From Parabacteroides chongii (GTDB lineage Bacteria; Bacteroidota; Bacteroidia; Bacteroidales; Tannerellaceae): DNA of 64,000 nt. The stretch spans positions 5,798,501-5,862,500 of the forward strand of contig NZ_CP120849.1 of NCBI RefSeq assembly GCF_029581355.1, written 5' to 3'. Position 1 is the first letter of the stretch. Every line of letters begins with the position of its first letter. The translations under genes were made by a program, and so were the position numbers. Shown here in pieces: positions 48,696-58,137 of the stretch. The notes under the pieces are model-generated. The model was not told the DNA's origin and ran no database searches. It saw only the letters and a program-made list of their open reading frames with translations.

Positions 48696-50327
48696 CTATT
48701 TTTCTCCTAAGAACGGATAGCCGTAAGAAGTAGGCGGGACCAAAGCCTCTTTGATACAACGAGGATTCGTCCAGCGGATCAGGTTCAACGGACCACCAGC
48801 CTTGTCGTTCGTACCGGAAGCTCTCGAACCGCCGAACGGCTGCTGTGCAATAACGGCACCGGTCGGCTTATCATTGATATAGAAGTTACCTGCCGCATAA
48901 CGGAGCTTATTGAAAGCTGTGTCGATCGCATACCGGTCGCGTGCAAAGATTGAACCGGTCAGACCGTACGGAGAAGTGCGGTCGCACAGTTCGAGCGTTT
49001 CTTCATATTTATCGTCATCATAGACAAAAATAGTAATGACCGGCCCGAAGATCTCTTCCACCATGCTCTTGAACATCGGATCAGTCGTCTTGATAACAGT
49101 CGGTTCAACAAAATAGCCTACCGATTTATCACCATTACCGCCAAAGACGATCTCTGCATCCGGTGATTGTTTCGCATAATTGATATAGCTCATGATATTA
49201 TCGAACGAAGCCTCATCGATAACAGCATTGATAAAGTTCGTAAAGTCCTGTACATCTCCCATCTTGATCTCTTTCAGCATATCCCCTACCAGGTCTTTTA
49301 CTTCTTTCCACATGGAAGCAGGAATATAAGCACGTGATCCGGCAGAACATTTCTGTCCCTGATATTCAAAAGCACCGCGAACGATAGCCGTTGCCACGTC
49401 CAAAGCCGGAGCAGACGGATGAACAAAGATAAAGTTCTTTCCTCCTGTTTCACCGACAATCTTCGGATAAGATTTATAATGGCCGAGGTTTTCCCCCATC
49501 TGACGCCATAGCGTATTGAATGTTGCAGTAGAACCCGTGAAATGGAAACCAGCCAAATCACGGCTGCCTGTTACCACCTTACCGATCACACTGCCCTGTC
49601 CCGGAATAAAATTGACTACGCCGTCCGGAAGCCCGGCTTCCTGGAACACCTTCATCAACAAATAATTCGAATGGATAGCTGTTGTAGATGGTTTCCATAC
49701 AGCCACATTCCCCATCATAGCCGGAGCCATATTCAAGTTGCAGGCGATAGAGGTAAAGTTGAACGGTGTCAACGAGAACACAAAACCTTCCAGGGCACGA
49801 TATTCCATCCGGTTCAGGATGCCCGGTTCAGAATAAGGCTGGTCGGCATACACCTGACTCGCATAGAACGTGCTGAAACGCAGAAAGTCGATCAGTTCGC
49901 AAGGAGCGTCGATCTCCGCCTGGAACGGATTCTTGCTTTGTCCCAGCATGACAGAGGCATTCAACAGATAACGATATTTTGTAGTAAAAAGCTCCGCCAC
50001 CCTTAGCATTACGGAAGCACGTTCGACCCAAGGCAGTTCCGACCAGTCTTTGTGCGCTTTCATAGCGGCATCGATGGCCATTTGTACCTCTTTCTCACCA
50101 GCTTTATGGTAAGTTGCCAATACATGGTGGTGATCGTGTGGCATAACCACTTTACCGGTATTTCCGGTACGAACTTCTTTTCCTCCGATGATTAATGGGA
50201 TATCCCATTCTTCATCCGACAATTGCGCTAATGTCTTTTTCAATGCTGCTTTTTCACTCGATCCGGGTGCATACGATTTTACCGGCTCATTACCAGGCTT
50301 AGGAAATCTAAAAATAGCGTTATCCAT
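48696..50327 (-). CDS. pruA: L-glutamate gamma-semialdehyde (P5C) dehydrogenase
   Basis: 543 residues, an aldehyde dehydrogenase of the P5CDH group. The catalytic Cys is in FEYQGQKCSAGSRAYIP and the general base Glu in IVGETGGKNFIFVH. The NAD pocket reads GFHFTGSTATFNTL, and the C-terminal PFGGSRASGTNDKAGG is typical. It oxidises P5C semialdehyde to glutamate. With the downstream proline dehydrogenase it forms the two-step proline degradation route that PutA fuses in proteobacteria. Confidence 0.95.
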   Translation of the reverse strand: MDNAIFRFPKPGNEPVKSYAPGSSEKAALKKTLAQLSDEEWDIPLIIGGKEVRTGNTGKVVMPHDHHHVLATYHKAGEKEVQMAIDAAMKAHKDWSELPWVERASVMLRVAELFTTKYRYLLNASVMLGQSKNPFQAEIDAPCELIDFLRFSTFYASQVYADQPYSEPGILNRMEYRALEGFVFSLTPFNFTSIACNLNMAPAMMGNVAVWKPSTTAIHSNYLLMKVFQEAGLPDGVVNFIPGQGSVIGKVVTGSRDLAGFHFTGSTATFNTLWRQMGENLGHYKSYPKIVGETGGKNFIFVHPSAPALDVATAIVRGAFEYQGQKCSAGSRAYIPASMWKEVKDLVGDMLKEIKMGDVQDFTNFINAVIDEASFDNIMSYINYAKQSPDAEIVFGGNGDKSVGYFVEPTVIKTTDPMFKSMVEEIFGPVITIFVYDDDKYEETLELCDRTSPYGLTGSIFARDRYAIDTAFNKLRYAAGNFYINDKPTGAVIAQQPFGGSRASGTNDKAGGPLNLIRWTNPRCIKEALVPPTSYGYPFLGEK

Positions 50328-50515
50328 GTTGTTTTAGTTTATGAATGGTTAATCAATGATTTTATCTATGCTGTAAACGTAGTAAAATAATTTTAAATCA
50401 GAGGGTTTAATGCGTTAAATTAGTTTTAATCGGACAACTGTCTTTGTACCGGACACATCAACATTTTCTTTGCTATATCTGTTATTAGGATATAATCATC
50501 TTAAATGTATAAAGT

Positions 50516-50704
50516 ATGGCAATTAAAAGTGTTTGGATAGAAGAAGACTGCATCGCTTGCGGTACTTGTGAAGGCATATGCCCGGAAGTTTTTCATGTAA
50601 CCGACCGTTCCCATGTAAATGAAGGAGTAAACTTCAACGATTTTGAGGAAGGGATCAAAGAAGCTGCAGAAAGCTGTCCGGTCAGCGTTATTAAATATGA
50701 TTAA
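50516..50704 (+). CDS. Single-cluster 4Fe-4S ferredoxin
   Basis: 62 residues. Cluster ligands are in DCIACGTCEGICPEVF (CxxCxxC) and SCPVSVI. The layout matches the monocluster ferredoxins of Thermotoga and Pyrococcus. The extra cysteine in GICPEVF is present, but its usual disulfide partner in the second helix is absent (FEEGIKEAAE). It carries single electrons in the cytoplasm for an unidentified oxidoreductase. The gene is single, and a terminator follows. Confidence 0.92.
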   Translation: MAIKSVWIEEDCIACGTCEGICPEVFHVTDRSHVNEGVNFNDFEEGIKEAAESCPVSVIKYD

Positions 50705-50745
50705 GTGAGGATGGACCACTCACCGTTTGACAGAGTAAAAAGTAG

Positions 50746-50777
50746 AGAGGTTATTCCATCCGGGATAACCTCTTTTT
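50746..50777 (+). terminator. Intrinsic terminator after the ferredoxin gene
   Basis: AGAGGTTAT pairs with ATAACCTCT around a 10-base loop and is followed by TTTT. Confidence 0.85.
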
Positions 50778-50837
50778 CTGACGGTATTCGCGGTTATTCC
50801 GATAAAAAACCGTATATTCACAAAAAAGATAATTGGG

Positions 50838-51842
50838 ATGAAAAGAGCTGTTATATTTCCGGTATTCTGTCTTATTCTGTTTAGCTACTGTACGACAAAA
50901 ACGGACAGAGCGGTCTCCAGCGGAGAAGCTCTCCCGGACTCGACGACCATAGTAACAGTGGAAGAGATCGATACGTTCCCTAAAGAGATCATCCTGGAAA
51001 AAGAGTTACTTTACGACCAGCATACCCTGGCGGACACATACCCTTATAAAGATACCACTCGGGAATTTCAGTGGGACAAAATAAAAGAACGTCTCTCCTG
51101 GCTGGAATCTATCCAGAAGAAACCGGCGACCTGGTCAGTCCTGCAGAATTACAGGAATAAAAACGGAGAAGCCCCGCTGGTAAAAAATTATCACAGGGAT
51201 TCCTACCGGCGTATTGCAGATTCTTTAGGTGTCGAACGTTTCCAGGGCGTTCCTCTTTACCTGACGGCGGACACCTCCGTACCTGAACTCTACGGCAGAG
51301 ACGGTGCTCTGGTTAAACATTTGGAAGATTATACGAATTTCACGAAAGTAGCCTCCGTACATACCGGAAAGGAATGGATGATCCCTAAAAAATATATTAA
51401 GACCATTCCCGACACAATCATATTCAGAAAAGCCATCTTCGTCGATACAAAGAATCAAAACATCGCCACATTGGAACAGGATGGCGATAAGTGGCTGGTT
51501 AGAAGTATGAATCCGGCAACTACCGGGTTACACAGACCACCTTACGCCCAGGAAACACCTCCCGGCGTATATGTGGTCCAGGAAAAGAAACCCCGTATGA
51601 TCTATTTGGTAGACGGGACAACTGAAACCGGAGGATTTGCGCCTTACGCCAGCCGCTTCACGAATGGAGGGTATATCCACGGCGTACCGGTCAATGCCCC
51701 ACGCAAAACATTTATCGAATACAGCCCATCGCTGGGCACGACTCCCCGCTCCCATATGTGTGTCCGGAACGCCACTTCGCATGCTAAATTTATTTACGAC
51801 TGGGCACCGGTTTATGAGGCACTCGTTTTTGTTTTCGATTAA
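50838..51842 (+). CDS. L,D-transpeptidase (YkuD domain) lipoprotein-like protein
   Basis: 334 residues. The N-terminus MKRAVIFPVFCLILFSYCTT has a lipobox-like FSYC, so it is probably a lipoprotein. The C-terminal catalytic domain has YIHGVPVN and SHMCVRN, the HxxC-type motif of YkuD enzymes, with Met in place of the usual Gly of SHGCVR. A central IFVDTKNQNIATLEQDGDKW starts the domain. It would form 3-3 crosslinks in peptidoglycan or attach proteins to it. A second, distinct L,D-transpeptidase gene follows 33 bp later. Confidence 0.85.
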   Translation: MKRAVIFPVFCLILFSYCTTKTDRAVSSGEALPDSTTIVTVEEIDTFPKEIILEKELLYDQHTLADTYPYKDTTREFQWDKIKERLSWLESIQKKPATWSVLQNYRNKNGEAPLVKNYHRDSYRRIADSLGVERFQGVPLYLTADTSVPELYGRDGALVKHLEDYTNFTKVASVHTGKEWMIPKKYIKTIPDTIIFRKAIFVDTKNQNIATLEQDGDKWLVRSMNPATTGLHRPPYAQETPPGVYVVQEKKPRMIYLVDGTTETGGFAPYASRFTNGGYIHGVPVNAPRKTFIEYSPSLGTTPRSHMCVRNATSHAKFIYDWAPVYEALVFVFD

Positions 51843-51856
51843 AAATTCTAACTTTG
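51828..51856 (+). promoter_or_regulatory. Promoter of the second L,D-transpeptidase gene
   Basis: TTTG (51828-51831) and TAACTTTG (51849-51856) are 17 bp apart, close to the Bacteroides -33/-7 consensus. It overlaps the end of the preceding gene. Confidence 0.6.
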
Positions 51857-51875
51857 CAGTCTGATTCACACAGAC

Positions 51876-52565
51876 ATGCACAAAATTTTCATCTACCTGC
51901 TGCTCCTGTTCATACCTGTGAAATTCTCCCAAATGAGAAGTTCAGAACCTGTCATGCGCGAAGTTTCAAGCTGCCGGCAATTATACCAGGAGATGCAACT
52001 GGAAGGGATCGTCAACTTCACGGCATTCGAACAAGCAATCGCCGGATATAATAAAATCGAAGAAAAGTCAAAAGAGATACTGACCCTGGTCGACTTCAGC
52101 AAGCCTTCTACCGAAGAACGTTTTTATGTATTCGATATGAGACATAAAAAGTTGCTATTCTCTTCCCTGGTGTCACATGGAAAGAACAGCGGCGGAAATT
52201 ACGCCACCTCTTTCTCCAACGAGAACGGTTCGCTGAAAAGTTCGCTGGGATTCTTTCTGACGGAGAATACCTATCAAGGAAAAAACGGTTATTCGCTTGT
52301 CCTGAACGGACTGGAAAAAGGGATCAACGACCGTGCCAAAGAACGGGCAATCGTGATCCACGGAGCAGCCTACTCCAACCCTTCTGTCATAGCTTCATCC
52401 GGTCGTTTGGGACGCAGTTTCGGTTGTCCGGCACTGCCACAAGCTGTAAGCAAGCCTATTATCAACACGATCAAAGGCGGTTCTTTGCTCTTTATCTATG
52501 CCAATAATCAAAACTACCTCGCCTACAGCCCTATTTTATCCAAACAACAGGTTGCTTCCATGTAG
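51876..52565 (+). CDS. L,D-transpeptidase-like murein protein (YkuD_2 type)
   Basis: 229 residues with an N-terminal hydrophobic signal (IFIYLLLLFIPVKF). The catalytic domain contains RFYVFDMRHKKLLFSSLVSH, then IVIHGAAYSN and the cysteine in GRSFGCPALPQ. This is the YkuD_2 pattern found in putative murein L,D-transpeptidases of Bacteroidetes, only distantly related to the preceding gene. It acts in the periplasm on peptidoglycan, probably as crosslinker or carboxypeptidase. It has its own promoter and converges on the fucosidase gene with a single base between stops. Confidence 0.85.
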   Translation: MHKIFIYLLLLFIPVKFSQMRSSEPVMREVSSCRQLYQEMQLEGIVNFTAFEQAIAGYNKIEEKSKEILTLVDFSKPSTEERFYVFDMRHKKLLFSSLVSHGKNSGGNYATSFSNENGSLKSSLGFFLTENTYQGKNGYSLVLNGLEKGINDRAKERAIVIHGAAYSNPSVIASSGRLGRSFGCPALPQAVSKPIINTIKGGSLLFIYANNQNYLAYSPILSKQQVASM

Positions 52566-52566
52566 A

Positions 52567-54117
52567 TCATTCATCCCCGTGCTTAAACGGGATGTCGATC
52601 ATCTCCGATTCCAAATGGCTTCCTGCTTTCTTATCGAAACTGATCTTAAAAGCATAAGCATATTCACACGGCTTCTCTGCCGGAACAGATAGTTTCAAAC
52701 CTTGGTCGGTCTGCTTCCAGCTGATCTTCGCATCGGATCCCAACAACTTCACATCCAGTATCTTTGCATCGGCAACAGTAGTCTTATCCAGCGATTTTAT
52801 TAAAACACCGGCCTTATCCCAATTCAGAACAATCGCATAAAGATCGTTTCCTTTGGTTGTAAAACGCATATCACGGGCGGTATAAGCGGTCGCTTCATTA
52901 TCGGTGAAGGTACCGGCAGTACCGGCAATATCTCCTTCTCCTGATTTTATCCAGCAACGAGTTCCGTAGATCGCTTCTCCGTTCACTTTTAGCCAGTCAC
53001 CGATAGAAAGCAACACTGATTTTTGTTCTTCCGTAATCGTTCCGTCCGCACGGGGACCGATATTCAGCAACAGGTTACCGTTTTTACTGACAATATCGAT
53101 CAGGTCGTGTACAATCTGTTCCGGGGTCTTATTCTCTTCCCCATCGGTATAACACCACGAATGCTTACCGACGGAAGTATCTGTTTGCCAGGGATATTTA
53201 CGCATCTTATCCAATTTACCACGCTCTACGTCGCCAACCTGGATATTTGTCGGGTAACCATGCTTGGTATTTACCACAACACCTCTTCCCCAATCTATCG
53301 AATTATTATAATAGTAAGCCATAAACTTGTTGAAGTAAGGACGTATAACCGGATTATTCACTGTCCAGTCAAACCAGATCAACTGAGGCTGATACTTATC
53401 TATCAGTTCATGAGTATGTGCCAAGAAGTCCAGACCGACCTCATCCGTATATTTCTCCTGTTCCAGTCGACGGCCATATAGAGAGACCGACTTATCCTGC
53501 ACATCCGAAGGAAACTCCATTCCTCCATTGTAAAACCAGGAGTTTTCCAGCCGGTGGCTCGACAGGCCGAAAATGAGTCCTTCCTTCTCGGTTGCTTTCT
53601 TCAACAAACCGATAATATCTTTCTTAGGTCCCATCTTTACGGCATTCCACGGATTCAGATCGCTGTCATACATAGCAAAACCGTCATGATGCTCCGCAAC
53701 AGGCACCACATATTTTGCACCGGCAGCCTTGAACAACGACACCCATTCATCCGCATTAAACTTCTCCGCCCCGAACATCGGTATAAAGTCTTTATAACCG
53801 AACTTTACATGATCGCCGTATTTTTCAATATGGTACTTATATTCCTTAGAATCTTTCTGATACATATTTCTCGGATACCATTCATTTACATAGGCCGGAA
53901 CTGCATAAACACCCCAATGGATAAATATACCGAACTTTGCATCCGAAAACCATGCAGGAAACTGGTAATTCTCACCCATATTTTCCCAGTTATCCTGAAA
54001 CACAGCCGTCCCCTTCGGAGAGGCTACCGAAAGAACATCCTTTGCCGGTGTACCGGCCTGCTTGCATGACATAAACAAGGATAATGCAATGAATAGAAAA
54101 GAAGTGTGTTTGCCCAT
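52567..54117 (-). CDS. Alpha-L-fucosidase, glycoside hydrolase family 29, lipoprotein
   Basis: 516 residues with lipobox LFMSC (Cys near residue 18). GH29 landmarks are WFSDAKFGIFIHWGVYAVPA, VPVAEHHDGFAMYDS and the nucleophile Asp in PQLIWFDWTVNN. A beta-sandwich domain ends the protein. It cleaves alpha-linked L-fucose from host or plant glycans at the cell surface or in the periplasm. It forms a small locus with a GH141-like enzyme, an AraC regulator and a mutarotase, which fits fucoside use. No SusC/SusD pair is nearby. Confidence 0.93.
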   Translation of the reverse strand: MGKHTSFLFIALSLFMSCKQAGTPAKDVLSVASPKGTAVFQDNWENMGENYQFPAWFSDAKFGIFIHWGVYAVPAYVNEWYPRNMYQKDSKEYKYHIEKYGDHVKFGYKDFIPMFGAEKFNADEWVSLFKAAGAKYVVPVAEHHDGFAMYDSDLNPWNAVKMGPKKDIIGLLKKATEKEGLIFGLSSHRLENSWFYNGGMEFPSDVQDKSVSLYGRRLEQEKYTDEVGLDFLAHTHELIDKYQPQLIWFDWTVNNPVIRPYFNKFMAYYYNNSIDWGRGVVVNTKHGYPTNIQVGDVERGKLDKMRKYPWQTDTSVGKHSWCYTDGEENKTPEQIVHDLIDIVSKNGNLLLNIGPRADGTITEEQKSVLLSIGDWLKVNGEAIYGTRCWIKSGEGDIAGTAGTFTDNEATAYTARDMRFTTKGNDLYAIVLNWDKAGVLIKSLDKTTVADAKILDVKLLGSDAKISWKQTDQGLKLSVPAEKPCEYAYAFKISFDKKAGSHLESEMIDIPFKHGDE

Positions 54118-54327
54118 AAGATTAACAGATTAAATTAGATATACAAAAGAACTATTATTAATATGAAATGAGTGATACAAAAAAGAGAAGGAATAACACG
54201 ATTTCGACATTTTATCATTCATACCCGGAATAGTATAGTTATTTTTCATAAAAAAACTCTATCTTGCAAACGTTAAAGAAAAGAGATAGAACACACTTAC
54301 ATAACAATTTAAATCTAATAAGTAACA

Positions 54328-56700
54328 ATGATGAGTAAAGTACTAAATGCTCTGTCGGTAATATTACTGACCCTTATAACATTACCGATATCGGCACAAT
54401 CAGAATTTTACGTTGCCGAGACAGGCAAAAACACAGGCGACGGAAGTATAAGGAATCCGTTGAACAGTATCCCTGCCGCTTTGGAAAAGGCTCGGACGGA
54501 AAAAGGAGACGTGGTCATTTATATCCGGGAAGGGAAATATATTCTTGACAAACCGGTCATATTCACCCCGCAAGATGGAAACGACAGCCGGCAACTCTCC
54601 GTAAAAGCCTACCCGGGAGAAAAAGTAATCCTCTCTTCAGGTATCCCTTTAACCCTAAAATGGGAACCTTATAAAAAAGGAATTATGAAAGCCCAAATAG
54701 ATGGTAACCCCGTAATGGATATGCTGGTTGCAGACGGCCAGCTCCGCCACATGGCCCGTTACCCGAACTTCGATGAAAAAGCAGTCCGTTTCAATGGAAC
54801 ATCAGCTCAGGCTACCGCTCCCGAACGGGTCAAAAAATGGAAAAATCCTATAGGAGGATATCTGCATGCCATGCACAATCATGACTGGGGTGACTTCCAT
54901 TACCGCATTACGGGGAAAAATAAGAAAGGAGAATTAGAGATGGAAGGAGGCTGGCAAAATAACCGCCAGTCCGGTCTTCACCCGGATAACCGGATGGTGG
55001 AAAATATATTTGAAGAACTCGATGCACCGGGCGAATGGTATTATGCTGCCGGTGAACATACATTATATTACTATCCATTGGAAGGCGAAAATGTATCTAA
55101 AGTTCTTTTTGAATCTCCTCAACTCAAACACCTGATCGAATTTCGGGGAACAGAAGCCACCCCGGTAAAGAATATCACACTGGAAGGTTTGGAATTGACA
55201 CAAACACTGCGTACGTTCATGGAACCGTATGAACAACTGCTCCGCTCGGACTGGACGGTCTACCGGGGGGCTGCCGTATTCTTTGAAGGAACCGAGCATT
55301 GTGCATTACGCAACTGTTACTTGCATAACCTGGGAGGAAACGCTATTTTCTTTTCCAATTATAACCGTCATTCAGAAGTATCCGGTTCTCATCTCACCCG
55401 GATCGGTGCCAGTGCCATTTGTTTTGTCGGTGATCCGGATGCGGTCCGTTCACCGAGTTTTGAATACGGAGAATTTGTTCCATATGAACAACTGGATCAT
55501 ACCAAAGGCCCCAAAAGCAATAACTATCCGGCTCAATGCCTGGTATACGATAACCTGATCCACTCGATCGGCCTGTTTGAAAAACAGATCACCGGAGTTG
55601 AACTATCCATGTCGCAAGCTATCACCGTCAGCCACAACAGTATCTACGACACCCCCCGCGCCGGAATCAATATCAGCGAGGGAACATGGGGAGGACATAT
55701 CCTGGAATTCAACGACATTTTCGATACGGTGAAAGAAACCGGCGACCACGGTTCTTTCAATTCCTGGGGACGCGACCGTTACTGGCATCCGAGCTACAAA
55801 ACAATGGAATCCATCGTAGCCAAAGACCCGGCCCTTATTCTGGCGGATGCTGTCCGGACGACCGTAATCAGAAATAACCGTTTCCGCTGTGACAGGGGTT
55901 GGGATATCGATCTGGACGACGGTTCCAGTAATTACCACATATATAACAACCTATGCCTCAACGGAGGGATCAAGCTACGGGAAGGTTTTTACCGTGTAGT
56001 AGAAAACAACATCATGGTCAATAACTCTTTCCATCCGCATGTCTGGTTTATAAACAGCGGCGATGTCTTTACACGCAATATCGTCATGACAGAATACAAA
56101 CCGATCGGTGTACGGGAATGGGGATTGATGGTAGACTATAATATTTTCACTGATAGCCTCTCCTGTGCTACCGCCCGAAAAAACAATACGGATGAACACT
56201 CCATTGTGACTTCCGTACAATTCAGTAATCCATCAGAAGGAGATTTTACCGTTACCGATGATTCCGAAGCCATAACCAAAGGCGGCTTCCGCAATTTTGT
56301 TATGGACCAGTTCGGAGTGGTCTCTTCTCGTCTGAAAGCGATCGCACATACTCCCAAAATGCCTACTCCCATCATCATCGCCACTCATGCAGATGACGAA
56401 ATAATCAACTGGAGCGGAGCAACGATCAAAAGCCTGCAAACACTCGGAGAACGGTCGGCAACAGGAATGGACTCAGAACGGGGAGTATATGTAGTATCGG
56501 TCAATGCTCTAGGCGGTAAACTACGGGATTATATCCGCCCGAATGACGTGATCCTGAAAATAGGAACTGTCACCGTCAACAACCTGAAAGAAATGCAGGA
56601 TGCTCTTCAGAAGATCGATAAGTCGAAAGATATCGAATTTATTATCTTCCGGACACAAAAAGAAAACAAAATAGTTATCCCCGGCAAGTTATTGGACTAA
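54328..56700 (+). CDS. Secreted beta-helix glycosidase, GH141-like, with C-terminal PDZ domain
   Basis: 790 residues with a signal peptide ending at ISAQS. The N-terminus FYVAETGKNTGDGSIRNPL and VIYIREGKYILDKPV is the standard entry into a right-handed parallel beta-helix. Helix rungs follow to about residue 640 (YHIYNNLCLNGGIKLREGFY). The whole resembles GH141, whose characterised members act on fucosides or xylans. The last 90 residues (SERGVYVVSVNALGGKLRDY, then IRPNDVILKIGTVTVNNLKE) are a PDZ domain, an unusual addition. The AraC gene starts 21 bp downstream, so the two are probably co-transcribed. Confidence 0.82.
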   Translation: MMSKVLNALSVILLTLITLPISAQSEFYVAETGKNTGDGSIRNPLNSIPAALEKARTEKGDVVIYIREGKYILDKPVIFTPQDGNDSRQLSVKAYPGEKVILSSGIPLTLKWEPYKKGIMKAQIDGNPVMDMLVADGQLRHMARYPNFDEKAVRFNGTSAQATAPERVKKWKNPIGGYLHAMHNHDWGDFHYRITGKNKKGELEMEGGWQNNRQSGLHPDNRMVENIFEELDAPGEWYYAAGEHTLYYYPLEGENVSKVLFESPQLKHLIEFRGTEATPVKNITLEGLELTQTLRTFMEPYEQLLRSDWTVYRGAAVFFEGTEHCALRNCYLHNLGGNAIFFSNYNRHSEVSGSHLTRIGASAICFVGDPDAVRSPSFEYGEFVPYEQLDHTKGPKSNNYPAQCLVYDNLIHSIGLFEKQITGVELSMSQAITVSHNSIYDTPRAGINISEGTWGGHILEFNDIFDTVKETGDHGSFNSWGRDRYWHPSYKTMESIVAKDPALILADAVRTTVIRNNRFRCDRGWDIDLDDGSSNYHIYNNLCLNGGIKLREGFYRVVENNIMVNNSFHPHVWFINSGDVFTRNIVMTEYKPIGVREWGLMVDYNIFTDSLSCATARKNNTDEHSIVTSVQFSNPSEGDFTVTDDSEAITKGGFRNFVMDQFGVVSSRLKAIAHTPKMPTPIIIATHADDEIINWSGATIKSLQTLGERSATGMDSERGVYVVSVNALGGKLRDYIRPNDVILKIGTVTVNNLKEMQDALQKIDKSKDIEFIIFRTQKENKIVIPGKLLD

Positions 56701-56721
56701 CCGGATTATAGTCAAAGAAAT

Positions 56722-57573
56722 ATGAAAGAAAAAGAGAACACAGACCTGATCCTGCTGAATATCGGATATGCGGTTCATTGTGCCGACTGGAATTACAAAA
56801 ATGTAAACAGCCCGTTCGCCCGCATTTATCTGGTCAGGCAAGGCATAGCCAAACTGCATTTACAGGATCAGGTCCAGTCTCTTACCCCCGGACATCTTTA
56901 CCTGATTCCTCCATTCACGCTGCATAGTTATGAATGCGACGATTTCTATACATTATATTATATACATATTTATGAGAACCCGCTATCCAACCAACGTATC
57001 CTGGAAGATTATATTTTTCCGGTGGAAGTGGATGCGACCCCGCTGGACAGTCAACTGGTGGAACAACTGGCCGTCATCAATCCCGAAAGAAACCTGAAAG
57101 AATACGATCCTTCCAATTACGACAATTCATCCACCCTGATGCAAAATATCCTGCTTCACACTAAAAACCCAACCTATACCATGATGGAAACACAGGGAAT
57201 TTTGCTTCAACTATTGTCACGTTTTATGAAAGAGGCGACACACAAATACGAGATTACCGATAACCGGATACGAAAAACGATCCGATATATACGTAAAAAC
57301 ATCGACAAGAACATAACCATCGATGAACTGACCGAGATTTGTTGCCTCTCTAAAGATCATTTCATCCGGCTTTTCAAAGAGGAAATGCATATCACTCCGG
57401 TGCAATACATCAACCAAAAGAAAATAGAAAAAGCCCAGTTGTTAATCATTACCGACAATCGTCCAGTCAAAGACATTGCTTATACACTTTCTTTCGAGAA
57501 CGTATCTTACTTCAACCGGCTTTTCAAAAGATACACGGGGCTGACTCCCGTCATGTATAAAAGTAAATTATAA
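56722..57573 (+). CDS. AraC family transcriptional regulator of the fucoside locus
   Basis: 283 residues. The N-terminal cupin has FARIYLVRQGIAKLHL and LTPGHLYLIPPFTLHSYE. The C-terminal double helix-turn-helix has CCLSKDHFIRLFKEEMHITP and VKDIAYTLSFENVSYFNRLF. Unlike many Bacteroides polysaccharide loci, control is by a one-protein AraC activator instead of a hybrid two-component system. It likely senses fucose or a derivative and controls the neighbouring enzymes; this is inferred from position. It follows the GH141-like gene by 21 bp. Confidence 0.92.
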   Translation: MKEKENTDLILLNIGYAVHCADWNYKNVNSPFARIYLVRQGIAKLHLQDQVQSLTPGHLYLIPPFTLHSYECDDFYTLYYIHIYENPLSNQRILEDYIFPVEVDATPLDSQLVEQLAVINPERNLKEYDPSNYDNSSTLMQNILLHTKNPTYTMMETQGILLQLLSRFMKEATHKYEITDNRIRKTIRYIRKNIDKNITIDELTEICCLSKDHFIRLFKEEMHITPVQYINQKKIEKAQLLIITDNRPVKDIAYTLSFENVSYFNRLFKRYTGLTPVMYKSKL

Positions 57574-57574
57574 G

Positions 57575-57964
57575 TTATTCATACAAATGGAAAATACGTT
57601 CCATCAACTGCCATTTTTCGGCAGAACTGGCATTCAGATCAGCTTGTTGGAAAACCGACATATATTCCTCCCACTCAGCCTGTCGCGGTAAACCCGCCAG
57701 ACGAGCGAAAGCTGTATCCCAATCAAAATCGGCCGGAGTCTCCACGATCATGAACAATCGGTTCCCACACAGATAAATTTCCATTTCCAATATCCCGACG
57801 CTCTTGATTCCTTCACCTATTTCAGGCCAATAACATGCTTGTCCATGTCTTTTCTTATATTCTTCGATCAATTCCGGATCGTCTTTCAAATCCAGCGTCT
57901 GACAATAACGCTTGGTCGGGAAATCATATCGCTTGCTCTTGTATCCATTCTTTTTATCTTCCAT
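57575..57964 (-). CDS. L-rhamnose/L-fucose mutarotase family protein (DUF718)
   Basis: 129 residues, the small alpha/beta barrel of the RhaM family. Landmarks are KRYCQTLDLKDDPELIEEYK with the active-site Tyr, HGQACYWPEIGEGIKSVGIL and NRLFMIVETPADFDWD. These enzymes interconvert alpha and beta anomers of deoxy-hexoses. RhaM acts on rhamnose, but given the adjacent fucosidase, fucose is the more likely substrate here. It converges on the AraC gene with one base between stops. Confidence 0.85.
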   Translation of the reverse strand: MEDKKNGYKSKRYDFPTKRYCQTLDLKDDPELIEEYKKRHGQACYWPEIGEGIKSVGILEMEIYLCGNRLFMIVETPADFDWDTAFARLAGLPRQAEWEEYMSVFQQADLNASSAEKWQLMERIFHLYE

Positions 57965-58137
57965 AAACTGTATTATTTAATAAAATCATCCGACAGAAAT
58001 AAACTAGATACAAATAAAACAAATATTCCAATAACACAATAATATTATTCCGGCAAGGGATAAACCGATATCGATACAAGCATCGTAAAATACGGATCAA
58101 AATAGCTATCTTTATCCGCTTATAAAAACAAAATACA

